Of a DNA stretch of 64,000 nucleotides, positions 1-10,572 are shown in pieces. Where the stretch lies: positions 744,001 through 808,000 of the forward strand of contig NZ_JAUTAN010000001.1 in NCBI RefSeq assembly GCF_030818655.1, read 5' to 3'. The notes below the pieces were generated by a model that saw nothing but the letters and a program-made list of their open reading frames with translations, was not told the origin of the DNA and made no database searches. Source of the stretch: Nocardioides zeae. GTDB taxonomy: Bacteria; Actinomycetota; Actinomycetes; Propionibacteriales; Nocardioidaceae. Position 1 is the stretch's first letter. Each line of letters begins with the position of its first letter. A program made the translations under genes and the position numbers.

Positions 1-17
1 GATCCAGAATTCCGGCC

Positions 18-1004
18 ATGTTCTCGCCGACGGTCGCCCACGACTGGCACTTCCCGCGCTCGGCGACGGGCATCGGCGTGCTGCTGGCCTGGGCGCGGAC
101 GAACGGCATCGACCCCGCCCCGCTCCTGGTGGGCACCGGTCTCGCGCCGGACGACCTCGACGGCGCGGAGGGCGAGGTGACGGCCGACCAGGAGCTGGCC
201 GTCGTCCGCGCGCTCCTCCGCCGCCGCCCCGACGACCCGCCGGCGCGGCTGGGCGCGGCGATCGGGTCGTCCTACCACCTGGGCTCGTTCGGCGTGTTCG
301 GGTTCGCGATGCTGGCGAGCCCCACGCTCCTCCACGCCGTCGAGCTGGCGACCCGCTACATCGACCTCAGCTTCACCTTCGCGATCCCGCGGGCCGAGCT
401 CGAGGGCGACGCCGCGACGGGGACGGTGCGGGTGCACGTCGACGGGGCCACCCTCCCGCCCGACGTGCGGCCGCTGCTCGTGGCCCGGGACGCCCGCGCC
501 ATCGGCACTGCGCTGCGCGAGCTCCTGCCCGACCTGCCGCTCGAGCTGCGGCTGGAGCCCGCCGACGCGCCCCGCCGCGCGGTCGTCTCCTTCCTGGCGG
601 CCCACCTCGCCCGGCCGCTGCCGCAGGGCAACCCGCAGACGGCCGCCGCCTGCGAGCAGCTGTGCGCAGAGCTGGTCGAGCGGCGCCGCTCGCGGCGCGG
701 CCTCGCGCAGCAGGTGCGGGTCCTGGCCGCCCAGGAGGTAGCCGGCGGGGCGTCCGCCGGCGTCGTGGCCCGTCGCCTGGGCCTGAGTGAGCGCACGCTG
801 CGCCGGCGGCTGGCGGCGGAGGGCACGTCGTACTCCGAGCTCCTCGACGAGGTGCGCAGCGGCCTGGCCGTCGGCCTGCTCGCGACGGACCTCAGCCTCG
901 ACGAGGTCGCGCTGCGGCTGGGGTACGCCGAGGCCTCGAGCTTCATCCACGCCCACCGGCGCTGGACCGGACGGACGCCCCGTCAGGTGGCCCAGGCAGA
1001 CTGA
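18..1004 (+). CDS. AraC-family transcriptional regulator
   Basis: 328-residue regulator with an N-terminal effector/oligomerisation region of the arabinose-binding AraC type (about residues 10-200) and two C-terminal helix-turn-helix units. The first is around residues 245-275 (VVARRLGLSERTLRRRL). The second is around 290-322, with the typical LGYAEASSFIHAHRRWTGRTP signature. A CAGAAT -10-like hexamer lies at 5-10, 7 nt before the ATG, so the mRNA may be leaderless. The aldo/keto reductase starts 5 bp after its stop, so it is likely co-transcribed and may be the target. Effector unknown. Confidence 0.88.
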   Translation: MFSPTVAHDWHFPRSATGIGVLLAWARTNGIDPAPLLVGTGLAPDDLDGAEGEVTADQELAVVRALLRRRPDDPPARLGAAIGSSYHLGSFGVFGFAMLASPTLLHAVELATRYIDLSFTFAIPRAELEGDAATGTVRVHVDGATLPPDVRPLLVARDARAIGTALRELLPDLPLELRLEPADAPRRAVVSFLAAHLARPLPQGNPQTAAACEQLCAELVERRRSRRGLAQQVRVLAAQEVAGGASAGVVARRLGLSERTLRRRLAAEGTSYSELLDEVRSGLAVGLLATDLSLDEVALRLGYAEASSFIHAHRRWTGRTPRQVAQAD

Positions 1005-1009
1005 ACGAC

Positions 1010-2026
1010 ATGGAATTCCGTCACCTCGGCAGCTCGGGTCTCCAGATCTCGGAGATCACCTACGGCAACTGGCTCACCCACGGCTCGCAGGTCGAGAACG
1101 ACGTCGCCACCGCGTGCGTCCACCGTGCCCTCGACCTCGGCATCACCACGTTCGACACCGCCGACGTCTACGCGAACGGCAAGGCCGAGACGGTCCTCGG
1201 CGAGGCCCTCAAGGGCCAGCGGCGCGAGTCACTGGAGATCTTCACGAAGGTCTACTGGCCCGTCGGTCCCGACCCCAAGGGCAAGAACGACACGGGCCTC
1301 TCGCGCAAGCACATCCGCGAGAGCATCGACGGCTCGCTGCGCCGCCTCGGCACCGACTACGTCGACCTCTACCAGGCCCACCGCTACGACTCCTTCACGC
1401 CGCTCGAGGAGACCATGTCGGCCTTCGCGGACGTCGTGCACAGCGGCAAGGCCCACTACATCGGTGTCTCCGAGTGGACCGCCGAGCAGATCCGCTCCGC
1501 GCACGACCTCGCCACCGAGCTGCGCATCCCGCTCGTCTCGAGCCAGCCGCAGTACTCGATGCTCTGGCGCATCATCGAGGGCGAGGTCGTGCCGACCTCG
1601 GCCGAGCTGGGCATCGGCCAGATCGTCTGGTCGCCGATGGCGCAGGGCGTGCTGAGCGGCAAGTACGTGCCCGGCCAGCCCCTGCCCGAGGGCTCCCGCG
1701 CGACGGACCAGGCCGGTGGCGCGAAGATGATCCAGCGGTTCATGGCCGACGACACGCTCGCCGCGGTGCAGGACCTCAAGCCGATCGCGGAGGACCTCGG
1801 CCTCTCGATGCCCGCCCTCGCCATCGCGTGGGTGCTCCAGAACGACAACGTGTCGTCCGCGATCGTCGGCGCCTCGCGTCCCGACCAGCTCGACGACAGC
1901 GTCAAGGCCGCCGGCGTCCGCCTGCCCGAGGACGCGCTGGCGCGCATCGACGCCGCGCTGGACGGCGTCGTGACGAGCGACCCGGCGCTGGTCGCCGAGT
2001 CCACCCCGAAGCAGCGGGTGGTCTGA
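1010..2026 (+). CDS. aldo/keto reductase
   Basis: 338-residue NAD(P)H-dependent oxidoreductase of the voltage-gated K-channel-beta/YghZ-like branch of the aldo/keto reductase family. The expected catalytic tetrad can be placed at Asp49, Tyr54, Lys80 and His124 (DTADVY, TKVYWP, QAHRYD). The C-terminal cofactor-binding stretch SSAIVGASRPDQL is present. The protein is full length, cytosolic, and follows the AraC regulator by 5 bp. Substrate cannot be told from sequence; detoxification of aldehydes or ketones is a family-level guess. Confidence 0.9.
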   Translation: MEFRHLGSSGLQISEITYGNWLTHGSQVENDVATACVHRALDLGITTFDTADVYANGKAETVLGEALKGQRRESLEIFTKVYWPVGPDPKGKNDTGLSRKHIRESIDGSLRRLGTDYVDLYQAHRYDSFTPLEETMSAFADVVHSGKAHYIGVSEWTAEQIRSAHDLATELRIPLVSSQPQYSMLWRIIEGEVVPTSAELGIGQIVWSPMAQGVLSGKYVPGQPLPEGSRATDQAGGAKMIQRFMADDTLAAVQDLKPIAEDLGLSMPALAIAWVLQNDNVSSAIVGASRPDQLDDSVKAAGVRLPEDALARIDAALDGVVTSDPALVAESTPKQRVV

Positions 2027-2031
2027 GGTCC

Positions 2032-3105
2032 GTGCCGCCGCGCCCGACCCCCGGGGCCCGCCCCACCCGCCGCGGGCTGCTGCTCACCGGCGGCGCGGGC
2101 GTGGCGGCGGTGGGCGCGGCGAGCGTCGGTGTGGCCCGGGCGCGGTCCGGGGGAGACCTCGCCGACGTGCGCGGTCGGCTCCGGATCGCCACGGGCAACC
2201 CCGGCGCCGTCTTCGACCGCTACGGCCGGGCGCTCGCGGCGGAGGTGGGCCGGGTGATGCCGGGGGTGGCGTCGACCATCGTGGGCACCGGCGGCTCGTT
2301 CGGCAACCTCCTCGCCGTGGTCGACGGCCGCGCCGAGGTCGCCTTCAGCCTGGGCGACAGCGCCCAGCAGGCCATCGCGGGCGCCGCGCCGGGCATCGAG
2401 GCGGTCGACCTCACGGCCCTGACGCGGCTCTACGACAGCTTCCTGCAGGTGCTCGTGCGCGCCGACTCCGCCATCGACGGTCTCGCGGACCTCGCCGGCC
2501 GGCGGGTCACCGCGGGGGAGGCCGACTCGGGCACGCGGGTCGTCGCCACCCGCAGCCTCGAGGCCAGCGGGGTCGACGTCGCCGCCGTCGACCTCGTCGA
2601 CCTGTCGCTGCAGGACGGCGTCGCGCGCCTCGCGGACGGCGGGGTCGACGCCCTCGCCTTCGTCAGCGGGTTCCCCATCCCGGCCCTCGTGGCGCTGGGG
2701 CGCCGGGTGCCGCTGCGCGCGCTCGACGTCGGTGCCGCCGTCCCCGAGCTCGTGGACCGCTGGGGACCCCAGTACGTCGTGGGTCCGCTCCCGGCCGGTC
2801 CCTACGGCCTGCCCGCACCGGTCGCGACGGTGAGCGTCAAGACCTACCTGGTGGCACTGAACGCGCTGGCGGAGGACCTCGCCCACGGCTTCACCTCGGT
2901 CGTGTTCGACCGGCAGGAGGCGCTGGCCCGCGCCGTACCGGACGTCCGGCAGCCCACGGCCGCGGCCGGCATCTTCACGCAGCCGGTCCCGCTGCCACCC
3001 GGGGTCGCTGCGCTGGTTCCGGGAGCGGGACCGGTCGGCAACGTGACCCGCACGCGCAGCCCCGGGTCGGCGGCCTCCACCCGGGCGTGGCCGCCGGCGT
3101 CCTGA
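2032..3105 (+). CDS. TAXI-family TRAP-type solute-binding protein
   Basis: 357-residue exported protein. The N-terminus carries a twin-arginine-like signal (Arg13-Arg14 in PTRRGLLLTG, then an Ala/Gly/Val-rich hydrophobic stretch). The mature part has the TAXI pattern: RIATGNPGAVFDRYGRALA, then TGGSFGNLLAV and a C-terminal KTYLVALNALAED region. The GTG at 2032 was chosen because it gives a proper signal peptide and sits just after GAGG. No TRAP membrane subunit is present nearby. Instead a histidine kinase and response regulator face it, so it may act as a periplasmic sensor partner. Its last 262 bp overlap the oppositely oriented kinase gene. Confidence 0.8.
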   Translation: MPPRPTPGARPTRRGLLLTGGAGVAAVGAASVGVARARSGGDLADVRGRLRIATGNPGAVFDRYGRALAAEVGRVMPGVASTIVGTGGSFGNLLAVVDGRAEVAFSLGDSAQQAIAGAAPGIEAVDLTALTRLYDSFLQVLVRADSAIDGLADLAGRRVTAGEADSGTRVVATRSLEASGVDVAAVDLVDLSLQDGVARLADGGVDALAFVSGFPIPALVALGRRVPLRALDVGAAVPELVDRWGPQYVVGPLPAGPYGLPAPVATVSVKTYLVALNALAEDLAHGFTSVVFDRQEALARAVPDVRQPTAAAGIFTQPVPLPPGVAALVPGAGPVGNVTRTRSPGSAASTRAWPPAS

Positions 3106-4379
3106 GCCCGCAGGAGCACGATCGCGAGGCCGAGGCCCGTGCCCTCGACGTCGGCGTGCCGCTCGAGCCGCCGGAACCGCGCGCCGAGCGTCGCCGCCTC
3201 GTCCGCGGCGACGCCGGGGCCGTGGTCGCGCACCGACAGCTCGACGCGGTCGCCGCGCCTCGTCAGCGCGACGTCGACGGCGGCGCCGGGGGCGTACTTG
3301 AGCGCGTTGTCGAGCAGCACGTCGAGCACGGTCGTGACGAGATCCTCCTCGAGCACGGCGGGCAGCGGCTCCCCGGCGTCCCCGGGGAGGTCGGCGTGGA
3401 GATGACCCTCGAAGAGCGGCGCCCACAGCTCGATCCGCTCGCGCACCTGGGCGGCGAGGTCGACCTGCACCGCGACCCGGTCGAACCCGCCGGCACGGCT
3501 CACCTCGATCACCGACTCCAGCGCCCGTGCGAGGCGGTCGGTCTCGGCGAGCACGGGCTCCACCTCGGGGTCGCGGGCGCTGATGGCCTCGAGGCGCAGG
3601 CGCAGGGCGGTCAACGGGTTCGCGAGCTGGTGGGACACGTCGGCGACGAGCTCGCGCTGCTGGCGCTGGGAGTGCTCGACGCTGGCGGCCATGTCGTTGA
3701 ACGACTGCACCAGCCGCCGCAGCTCGGGCGGGCCCTCGATCCGACCGGCGGGCGCGGTGCGCCCGCGTGCGAGGTCGCGGGCCCGCTCCTCCAGGTCCTC
3801 GACCGGCCGCACGACCCAGCCGACGAGCGGCACCGCCACCAGCCACGCCACGAGACCCACGAACAGCACGCCGCCGAGGCCCGCCACCACCATGCGGCGG
3901 GTCACCTCCGACCGCGGCGCGGCGGTGTCCTCGACGAGCAGCACCGCGCCGAGCACCTGGGCGTCGCGGCCGATCGGCGTGGCGACGACCATCGGCTCGT
4001 CGTTCCAGGGCCACAGGGGGTCCGGTGGGGAGGTCGGCGCCCCGCCCAGCGCGCGTCGGACGGCACCGTCCACGCCGGGCACGTCGGTCGGGAGGTCGGC
4101 CCCGGGCGGGGCCACCACCGTGCCGTCGGTGTCGAGGAGGAAGGTGCGGGTGGTCGTGGTGACGGCGTCGAACCGGGCCAGGTCCGCGGCCAGCAGGGCG
4201 GGGTCGCTGTCGAGGCCGGGCGCCCCGGCGAGCGTGGCGAACCGGGTGGCGGCCGCCAGGCGCTCCTCGTGGAGGCGCACGGCGCGCTCCTCGGCGTACG
4301 CCGCGACGAGCGGCACCACGAGCGCCGCGAGCACGGCCAGGGTGACGCTGAGGCTGAGGGCCAGCAGGCGACGTCTCAC
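2844..4379 (-). CDS. sensor histidine kinase with unusual 3' overlap
   Basis: 511-residue membrane kinase. TM1 is about residues 7-28, an extracytoplasmic sensor spans about 30-165, TM2 about 165-190, followed by HAMP. The H-box has the phospho-acceptor His250 (VADVSHQLANPLTAL). The ATPase N-box is DNALKYAP (about 357), with DHGPGVA (about 385) and GTGLGLA (about 413). The kinase fold ends near residue 448. The last 63 residues are low-complexity, match no domain I know, and lie antisense to the conserved end of the TAXI gene. The true stop may have been lost or a frameshift may be present. Starts with GTG, overlapping the regulator stop by 4 bp. Confidence 0.85.
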   Translation of the reverse strand: MRRRLLALSLSVTLAVLAALVVPLVAAYAEERAVRLHEERLAAATRFATLAGAPGLDSDPALLAADLARFDAVTTTTRTFLLDTDGTVVAPPGADLPTDVPGVDGAVRRALGGAPTSPPDPLWPWNDEPMVVATPIGRDAQVLGAVLLVEDTAAPRSEVTRRMVVAGLGGVLFVGLVAWLVAVPLVGWVVRPVEDLEERARDLARGRTAPAGRIEGPPELRRLVQSFNDMAASVEHSQRQQRELVADVSHQLANPLTALRLRLEAISARDPEVEPVLAETDRLARALESVIEVSRAGGFDRVAVQVDLAAQVRERIELWAPLFEGHLHADLPGDAGEPLPAVLEEDLVTTVLDVLLDNALKYAPGAAVDVALTRRGDRVELSVRDHGPGVAADEAATLGARFRRLERHADVEGTGLGLAIVLLRAQDAGGHARVEAADPGLRVRVTLPTGPAPGTSAATPGGSGTGCVKMPAAAVGCRTSGTARASASCRSNTTEVKPWARSSASAFSATR

Positions 4380-5089
4380 GGACCCGTCCCGGGAGCGTCA
4401 CCCGGAGCGTCACCCGGAGCGGGCCGGACGAGCCGGTAGCCCACGCCGCGGACCGTCTCGATCCGCGCGCCCTCGGCGAGCTTGGCGCGGAGCGCCGCCA
4501 CGTGGACGTCGAGGGTGCGGGAGGCGCCGACCCAGGTGGTGTCCCACACCTCCTCCATGAGTGCGGCGCGGCTGACCGGCTCGCCGGGGGTGCGGGCCAG
4601 CGCGGCGAGGAGCTCGGACTCCTTCGCGGTGAGGGGGACGACCGCGCCGTCCGGCAGGTGCACCTCGCGGGCGGTGCGGTCGTGGACGAAGCCCGGGTCG
4701 GCGGCCGGCGGCTCGGTGGAGCGTCCGTGGCTGCGGCGCAGCACGGCGTCCATCCGGGCGAGGAGCACGGCCAGGCTGTAGGGCTTCGTCACGTAGTCGT
4801 CGACGCCCGCCCGCAGCGCGCCGACGACGGCGCTCTCGCTCCGGCGGGCCGTCACGGCGACGATCGGCACGGCGGACCGCTCCCGGACCTGCTGGCACAC
4901 CCAGAGCCCGTCGTGGTCGGGCAGCCCCATGTCGAGGAGGACGAGGTCGACGTCCACTCCGGGCTCCGTGAGGATCGCGACGGCCTCGCGACCGGTGGTC
5001 GTGTGCCGGACGCTCCAGCCGTGGCCCCGCAGCCCCTGCACGAGGGCGTCGGCCAGGCCGCGGTCGTCCTCGACGAGCAGTGCGCGCAC
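4376..5089 (-). CDS. OmpR/PhoP-family response regulator
   Basis: 237-residue regulator. The receiver domain (1-120) has acidic pair Glu7/Asp8/Asp9, phospho-acceptor Asp53 (LLDMGLPD) and the Lys of VTKPYS. It is followed by a winged-helix DNA-binding domain ending in RGVGYRL. The GTG at 5089 is preceded by a perfect AGGAGG five bases upstream (5095-5100), which fixes the start. It partners with the overlapping kinase downstream. Together with the facing TAXI protein it resembles TctDE-style systems for organic acid sensing, which is inference. Confidence 0.92.
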   Translation of the reverse strand: MRALLVEDDRGLADALVQGLRGHGWSVRHTTTGREAVAILTEPGVDVDLVLLDMGLPDHDGLWVCQQVRERSAVPIVAVTARRSESAVVGALRAGVDDYVTKPYSLAVLLARMDAVLRRSHGRSTEPPAADPGFVHDRTAREVHLPDGAVVPLTAKESELLAALARTPGEPVSRAALMEEVWDTTWVGASRTLDVHVAALRAKLAEGARIETVRGVGYRLVRPAPGDAPGDAPGTGP

Positions 5090-5199
5090 CGCGACCTCCT
5101 CCGCCCCCCGGACCCCCTCCGGCCGCTCCGCTGCGGCCCCGGACAGCGGCCCAGCGTCGCACACGGCGGGGCGCCGGGGCACCCCGCCGTGGGGCGACG

Positions 5200-6549
5200 T
5201 CAGCGGCGCGCGGCCTGCGGGACGTCCGTGCGACCGGCCTGCTCCCGGTCGAGGAACGTCGGGGCGCGGTTCTTCAGCACGACCACGTAGACGACGAGCG
5301 ACACGCCGATCGCGACCGTCACGTAGATGCCGAAGGCGTCGAGCATCTCGCGGGCCTTGGCGGCCTCGTAGATGAGCGGCGCCGTACCGCCGAAGAGGGA
5401 GTTCGCCACGGCGTACCCGACGCCGACGCCCAGGGCGCGGACGTGGGCGGGGAAGAGCTCGGCCTTCACGACGGCGTTGATGGAGGTGTAGCCCGTGAGG
5501 ATGACGTAGGTGCCCGCCAGCAGCAGGAACGACGCCATCGGCGTCGTGACCTGGGGCAGCAGGTGGAGGAACGTCCACGTCCAGAGCACGCCCGCGACGC
5601 CGAAGCCCACGAGCAGCGGCTTGCGACCGATCCGGTCGCTGAGCAGCCCGCCGAGGGGCTGGATGACCATGAGCAGCACGAGGGCGGCCAGGTTGATCCA
5701 CGTCGCCGTCATGGGGTCGTCGGCGTAGGTGCTCTTGACGATGAGCGGGCCGTTGACGCTGTAGGTGTAGAAGGCGACGGTGCCGCCGAGCGTGACCAGG
5801 AAGCACACGAGCAGCTGGCGCGGGTAGGCGGTGAGCAGCTCGGCCATCGAGCCCGAGCGACGCTCGGTGCCGTCGTCGTGGAGCGACTCGTCCATGGTGC
5901 GGCGCAGGAACAGCACCACGACGGCACCGACGGCGCCGATGCCGAACGCGATGCGCCAGCCGTAGGCGGAGATCTGCGCGTCGGTGAGGAACACCTGCTG
6001 CACGAGGAGCGTCACCTGGGCGAGCACGTGCCCGCCGACGAGCGTGACGTACTGGAACGACGAGAAGAAGCCGCGCAGGCCGGGCGCCGCGGCCTCGGAC
6101 ATGTACGTCGCGGAGGTGCCGTACTCGCCGCCCGTGGCGAAGCCCTGCAGGAGACGGCACAGGATGAGGACCACGATCGCCGCCGAGCCGATCGTGTCGG
6201 CCGTCGGGGTGAGCGCGATGACGAGCGAGGCGCTCGCCATGAGCGTGATGGAGAAGACGAGCGCCGGGCGGCGGCCGTGGCGGTCGGCGTAGCGCCCGAA
6301 GAACCACGAGCCGATCGGCCGCATGAGGAACGTGACCGCGAAGATCGCCATCGTGTAGATGCCGGCGTTGGGCTCGCCCTCGGCGAAGAAGCTGGTGGAG
6401 AGGTAGCTCGCGAACACCGTGTAGACGTAGACGTCGTACCACTCGACCAGGTTGCCCAGGGAGCCCTTCACGGTGTTGAGCACGGCCCGCTGCACGCTCG
6501 GCGGGCCCTGCGGCGCGCCGTGGGGCGGGCGGACGGTGGATGTGGTCAT
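5200..6549 (-). CDS. MHS-family MFS transporter (organic acid symporter-like)
   Basis: 449-residue inner-membrane transporter of the metabolite:H+ symporter branch of the major facilitator superfamily, similar in pattern to alpha-ketoglutarate/shikimate permeases. It shows the N-terminal GNLVEWYDVYVYT motif, RPIGSWFFGRYADRHGRRPAL in the first cytoplasmic loop (the MFS signature) and about 12 hydrophobic segments. The ATG at 6549 is preceded by GGAGAGGTGA; an upstream GTG-like extension to 6609 is not needed. It is encoded upstream of the response regulator and kinase on the same strand (110-bp gap), so they may form one functional group for dicarboxylate uptake. Confidence 0.88.
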   Translation of the reverse strand: MTTSTVRPPHGAPQGPPSVQRAVLNTVKGSLGNLVEWYDVYVYTVFASYLSTSFFAEGEPNAGIYTMAIFAVTFLMRPIGSWFFGRYADRHGRRPALVFSITLMASASLVIALTPTADTIGSAAIVVLILCRLLQGFATGGEYGTSATYMSEAAAPGLRGFFSSFQYVTLVGGHVLAQVTLLVQQVFLTDAQISAYGWRIAFGIGAVGAVVVLFLRRTMDESLHDDGTERRSGSMAELLTAYPRQLLVCFLVTLGGTVAFYTYSVNGPLIVKSTYADDPMTATWINLAALVLLMVIQPLGGLLSDRIGRKPLLVGFGVAGVLWTWTFLHLLPQVTTPMASFLLLAGTYVILTGYTSINAVVKAELFPAHVRALGVGVGYAVANSLFGGTAPLIYEAAKAREMLDAFGIYVTVAIGVSLVVYVVVLKNRAPTFLDREQAGRTDVPQAARR

Positions 6550-6765
6550 GACGCTCACCTCTCCGGCCGGTCGACGAGCGTGCGGGGACGGCCGGTGGGT
6601 CCGCCGCACAGTGGTGGACCGTAGGTGTGACGCCGGTCATGCCCCCCACGCCGGGGCGCGGTCTTTACAAACTCTTTGCACGGGGGTGCTTGCGCCGTGC
6701 ACCCGCGCGGGCTGTGCGGACGCCCTGGCCCGTCCCGGGCCTCCGGAGGCGGTAGCATCGCTCCC

Positions 6766-6804
6766 GTGGCGACGTACCCCCTGCTTCTTCTCCCGCCGCG
6801 CTGA
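6766..6804 (+). CDS. leucine leader peptide of leuS
   Basis: A 12-codon reading frame, MATYPLLLLPPR, starts with GTG at 6766 and contains four consecutive leucine codons (CTG CTT CTT CTC at 6781-6792). CTT is uncommon in this GC-rich sequence. A TAGCAT -10 element at 6753-6758 lies 7 nt upstream, so translation may begin at the first transcribed base. It is followed by two hairpins, the second an intrinsic terminator. This is a classical attenuator layout: slow decoding of Leu codons when charged tRNA-Leu is scarce would favour readthrough into leuS. Leader/terminator control of leuS has been predicted in some Streptomyces. Confidence 0.8.
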   Translation: MATYPLLLLPPR

Positions 6805-6848
6805 CCGACCCGGTCGCGCGGCAACCCTCCCTGAGCGGGGGGTTTTTT
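6796..6848 (+). terminator. leuS transcription attenuator (hairpin plus U-run)
   Basis: Two structures follow the leader peptide. The first is a hairpin at 6796-6821 pairing CCGCGC with GCGCGG. The second is an intrinsic terminator at 6823-6848: AACCCTCC pairs with GGGGGGTT across the loop CTGAGC and runs into six T residues (6843-6848). A U-run terminator is rare in such GC-rich DNA, and this one sits only 44 bp before the leuS ATG. Inferred to be regulated by ribosome position on the Leu codons. Confidence 0.8.
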
Positions 6849-6891
6849 CATGTCGGGAGTCGGACGAGCAGGGAACCAGGGAGAGCGAGAG

Positions 6892-9390
<2,499 letters not shown>

Positions 9391-9391
9391 C

Positions 9392-10258
9392 GTGGCGGCC
9401 CGGCGCACGGCGGTCGTCACCGACTCCACGGCGCAGCTCGACGCTGCGACCGTGGAGCGGCTCGGCGTCGTCGTCGTGCCGCTGCAGGTCGTCATCGGCG
9501 ACGAGGTCTACGACGAGGACACCGACGCCGGCAGCGCCGAGCGCATCACCGAGGCGCTGCGCGGCCGCACCGCGGTGAGCACGTCGCGTCCCGGCCCGGC
9601 GGTGCTGGAGGAGCTCTACGCCCGGCTCACGGCCGAGGGCTACGACGAGATCCTCTCCGTCCACCTCTCCGGCGCGGTCAGCGGCACCTACGAGTCCGCA
9701 CTGCTCGCCGCCCGCACCGTCGACATCCCGATCCGCACCGTCGACACCCGGCAGGTGGGCCCGGCGACCGGGTACGCCGTCGAGTCCGCCGTCGCCCGCC
9801 TGCGCGAGGGCGCGACGCTGGACGCCGCCGCCAAGGCCGCCCGTGACCGGGCGGCCGCCGCGGAGTCGCTGTTCTACGTCGACTCGCTCGAGTACCTGCG
9901 CCGCGGGGGCCGCGTCGGCGCCGCCGCCGCGCTCGTCGGCGGCGTGCTCGCCGTGAAGCCGATCCTCACGATCGCCAACGGCACGGTCGCGAGCAAGGAG
10001 AAGGTGCGCACGGCCTCCAAGGCGCTGGCCCGGCTCGAGGCGTTGGCCGTCGAGGCGACGGGGGAGCAGCAGGTCGAGATCGGGGTCGCCCACTTGGCCA
10101 ACCCCGACGCGGCCGGCACGCTGACCGAGGCGCTCACCGCGCGGCTCGCGCACCAGCTCGGCGGCCGCGAGGTGCGGTGCAGCGAGCTCAGCGCCGTGCT
10201 CGGCGTCCACGCCGGCCCCGGCACCGTCGCCGTCTGCGTGGCGCCGCTCCCGGCCTGA
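9392..10258 (+). CDS. DegV-family fatty-acid-binding protein
   Basis: 288-residue DegV-family protein. In this family the two-domain fold binds a long-chain fatty acid and can present it to a fatty acid kinase. Seen are the family features VVTDSTAQL at the N-terminus, the VSTSRPGP loop with the fatty-acid head-group-binding serine region, VHLSGAVSGTYESA, and YVDSLEYLRRGGR followed by VKPILTI. GTG start one base after the leuS stop, so it is translated with leuS. No fakA-like kinase is visible in the window. Confidence 0.9.
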   Translation: MAARRTAVVTDSTAQLDAATVERLGVVVVPLQVVIGDEVYDEDTDAGSAERITEALRGRTAVSTSRPGPAVLEELYARLTAEGYDEILSVHLSGAVSGTYESALLAARTVDIPIRTVDTRQVGPATGYAVESAVARLREGATLDAAAKAARDRAAAAESLFYVDSLEYLRRGGRVGAAAALVGGVLAVKPILTIANGTVASKEKVRTASKALARLEALAVEATGEQQVEIGVAHLANPDAAGTLTEALTARLAHQLGGREVRCSELSAVLGVHAGPGTVAVCVAPLPA

Positions 10259-10315
10259 CCCGCGTCGAGGTGGAGGAGACGCGCGGCTGAGCCCGCTCGT
10301 CGTCCCAGGGCCTCC

Positions 10316-10462
10316 GTCCGGCCGGGTTGTCCCCAGGTCGGCTCGACGGCCCAGCGGGTGGCGCCGTTCGTTCCTAGCGTGGCCGCCATGCCTGCTCGAC
10401 CGCTGCCCGCCGACGACGGCCCTCCGATCGACCTCGTCCGTGCCCGCCTCGCCCGCATCGCG
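10316..10462 (+). repeat. left copy of a 147-bp comEA-derived direct repeat
   Basis: These 147 bp align without gaps to 17422-17568, with about 130 of 147 positions identical by hand count. The repeat includes the comEA upstream region, a TAGCGT -10-like element (10375-10380), the ATG (10388) and the first 25 codons. Identity is broken abruptly at both edges. It marks the left boundary of the restriction/AbiV island. About 12% divergence argues against a fresh target duplication and suggests an old event or recombination with a related donor. Confidence 0.9.
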
Positions 10463-10504
10463 TCAAGGGACGGATGCCGGTCGGCCACCTCCGACTGCCA
10501 ATAG
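10388..10504 (+). pseudogene. truncated 5' fragment of comEA
   Basis: Starts with the same MPARPLPADD N-terminus as intact comEA at 17494 and keeps PPIDLVRARLARIA. After codon 25 it diverges into unrelated sequence and stops at 10502-10504. It is a remnant of 38 codons with no transmembrane segment, SLBB or helix-hairpin-helix domain, so it is not expected to work. It would be transcribed from the duplicated promoter and reads towards the AbiV gene. Rest of 10259-10572: no other gene seen. Confidence 0.85.
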
Positions 10505-10572
10505 GCGGGCTGGTTCAACGCCGACACGACATCGTGGCACGAGCCAAGGCGCGGCCGGCCGATACTTGGATC

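Noticed and set aside
1456..4413. Very long open frame on the minus strand across the TAXI and kinase genes
   Set aside because: Arg/Pro-rich shadow frame of GC-rich DNA; the conserved proteins lie in the other frames.
10259..10315. Attachment site or tRNA at the island edge
   Set aside because: No tRNA-like cloverleaf or integrase found; the boundary is explained by the comEA duplication.
10474..10572. Longer AbiV-like protein starting at the ATG at 10474
   Set aside because: The extra 33 residues have no family match and a GATACT element sits 6 nt before the ATG at 10573.
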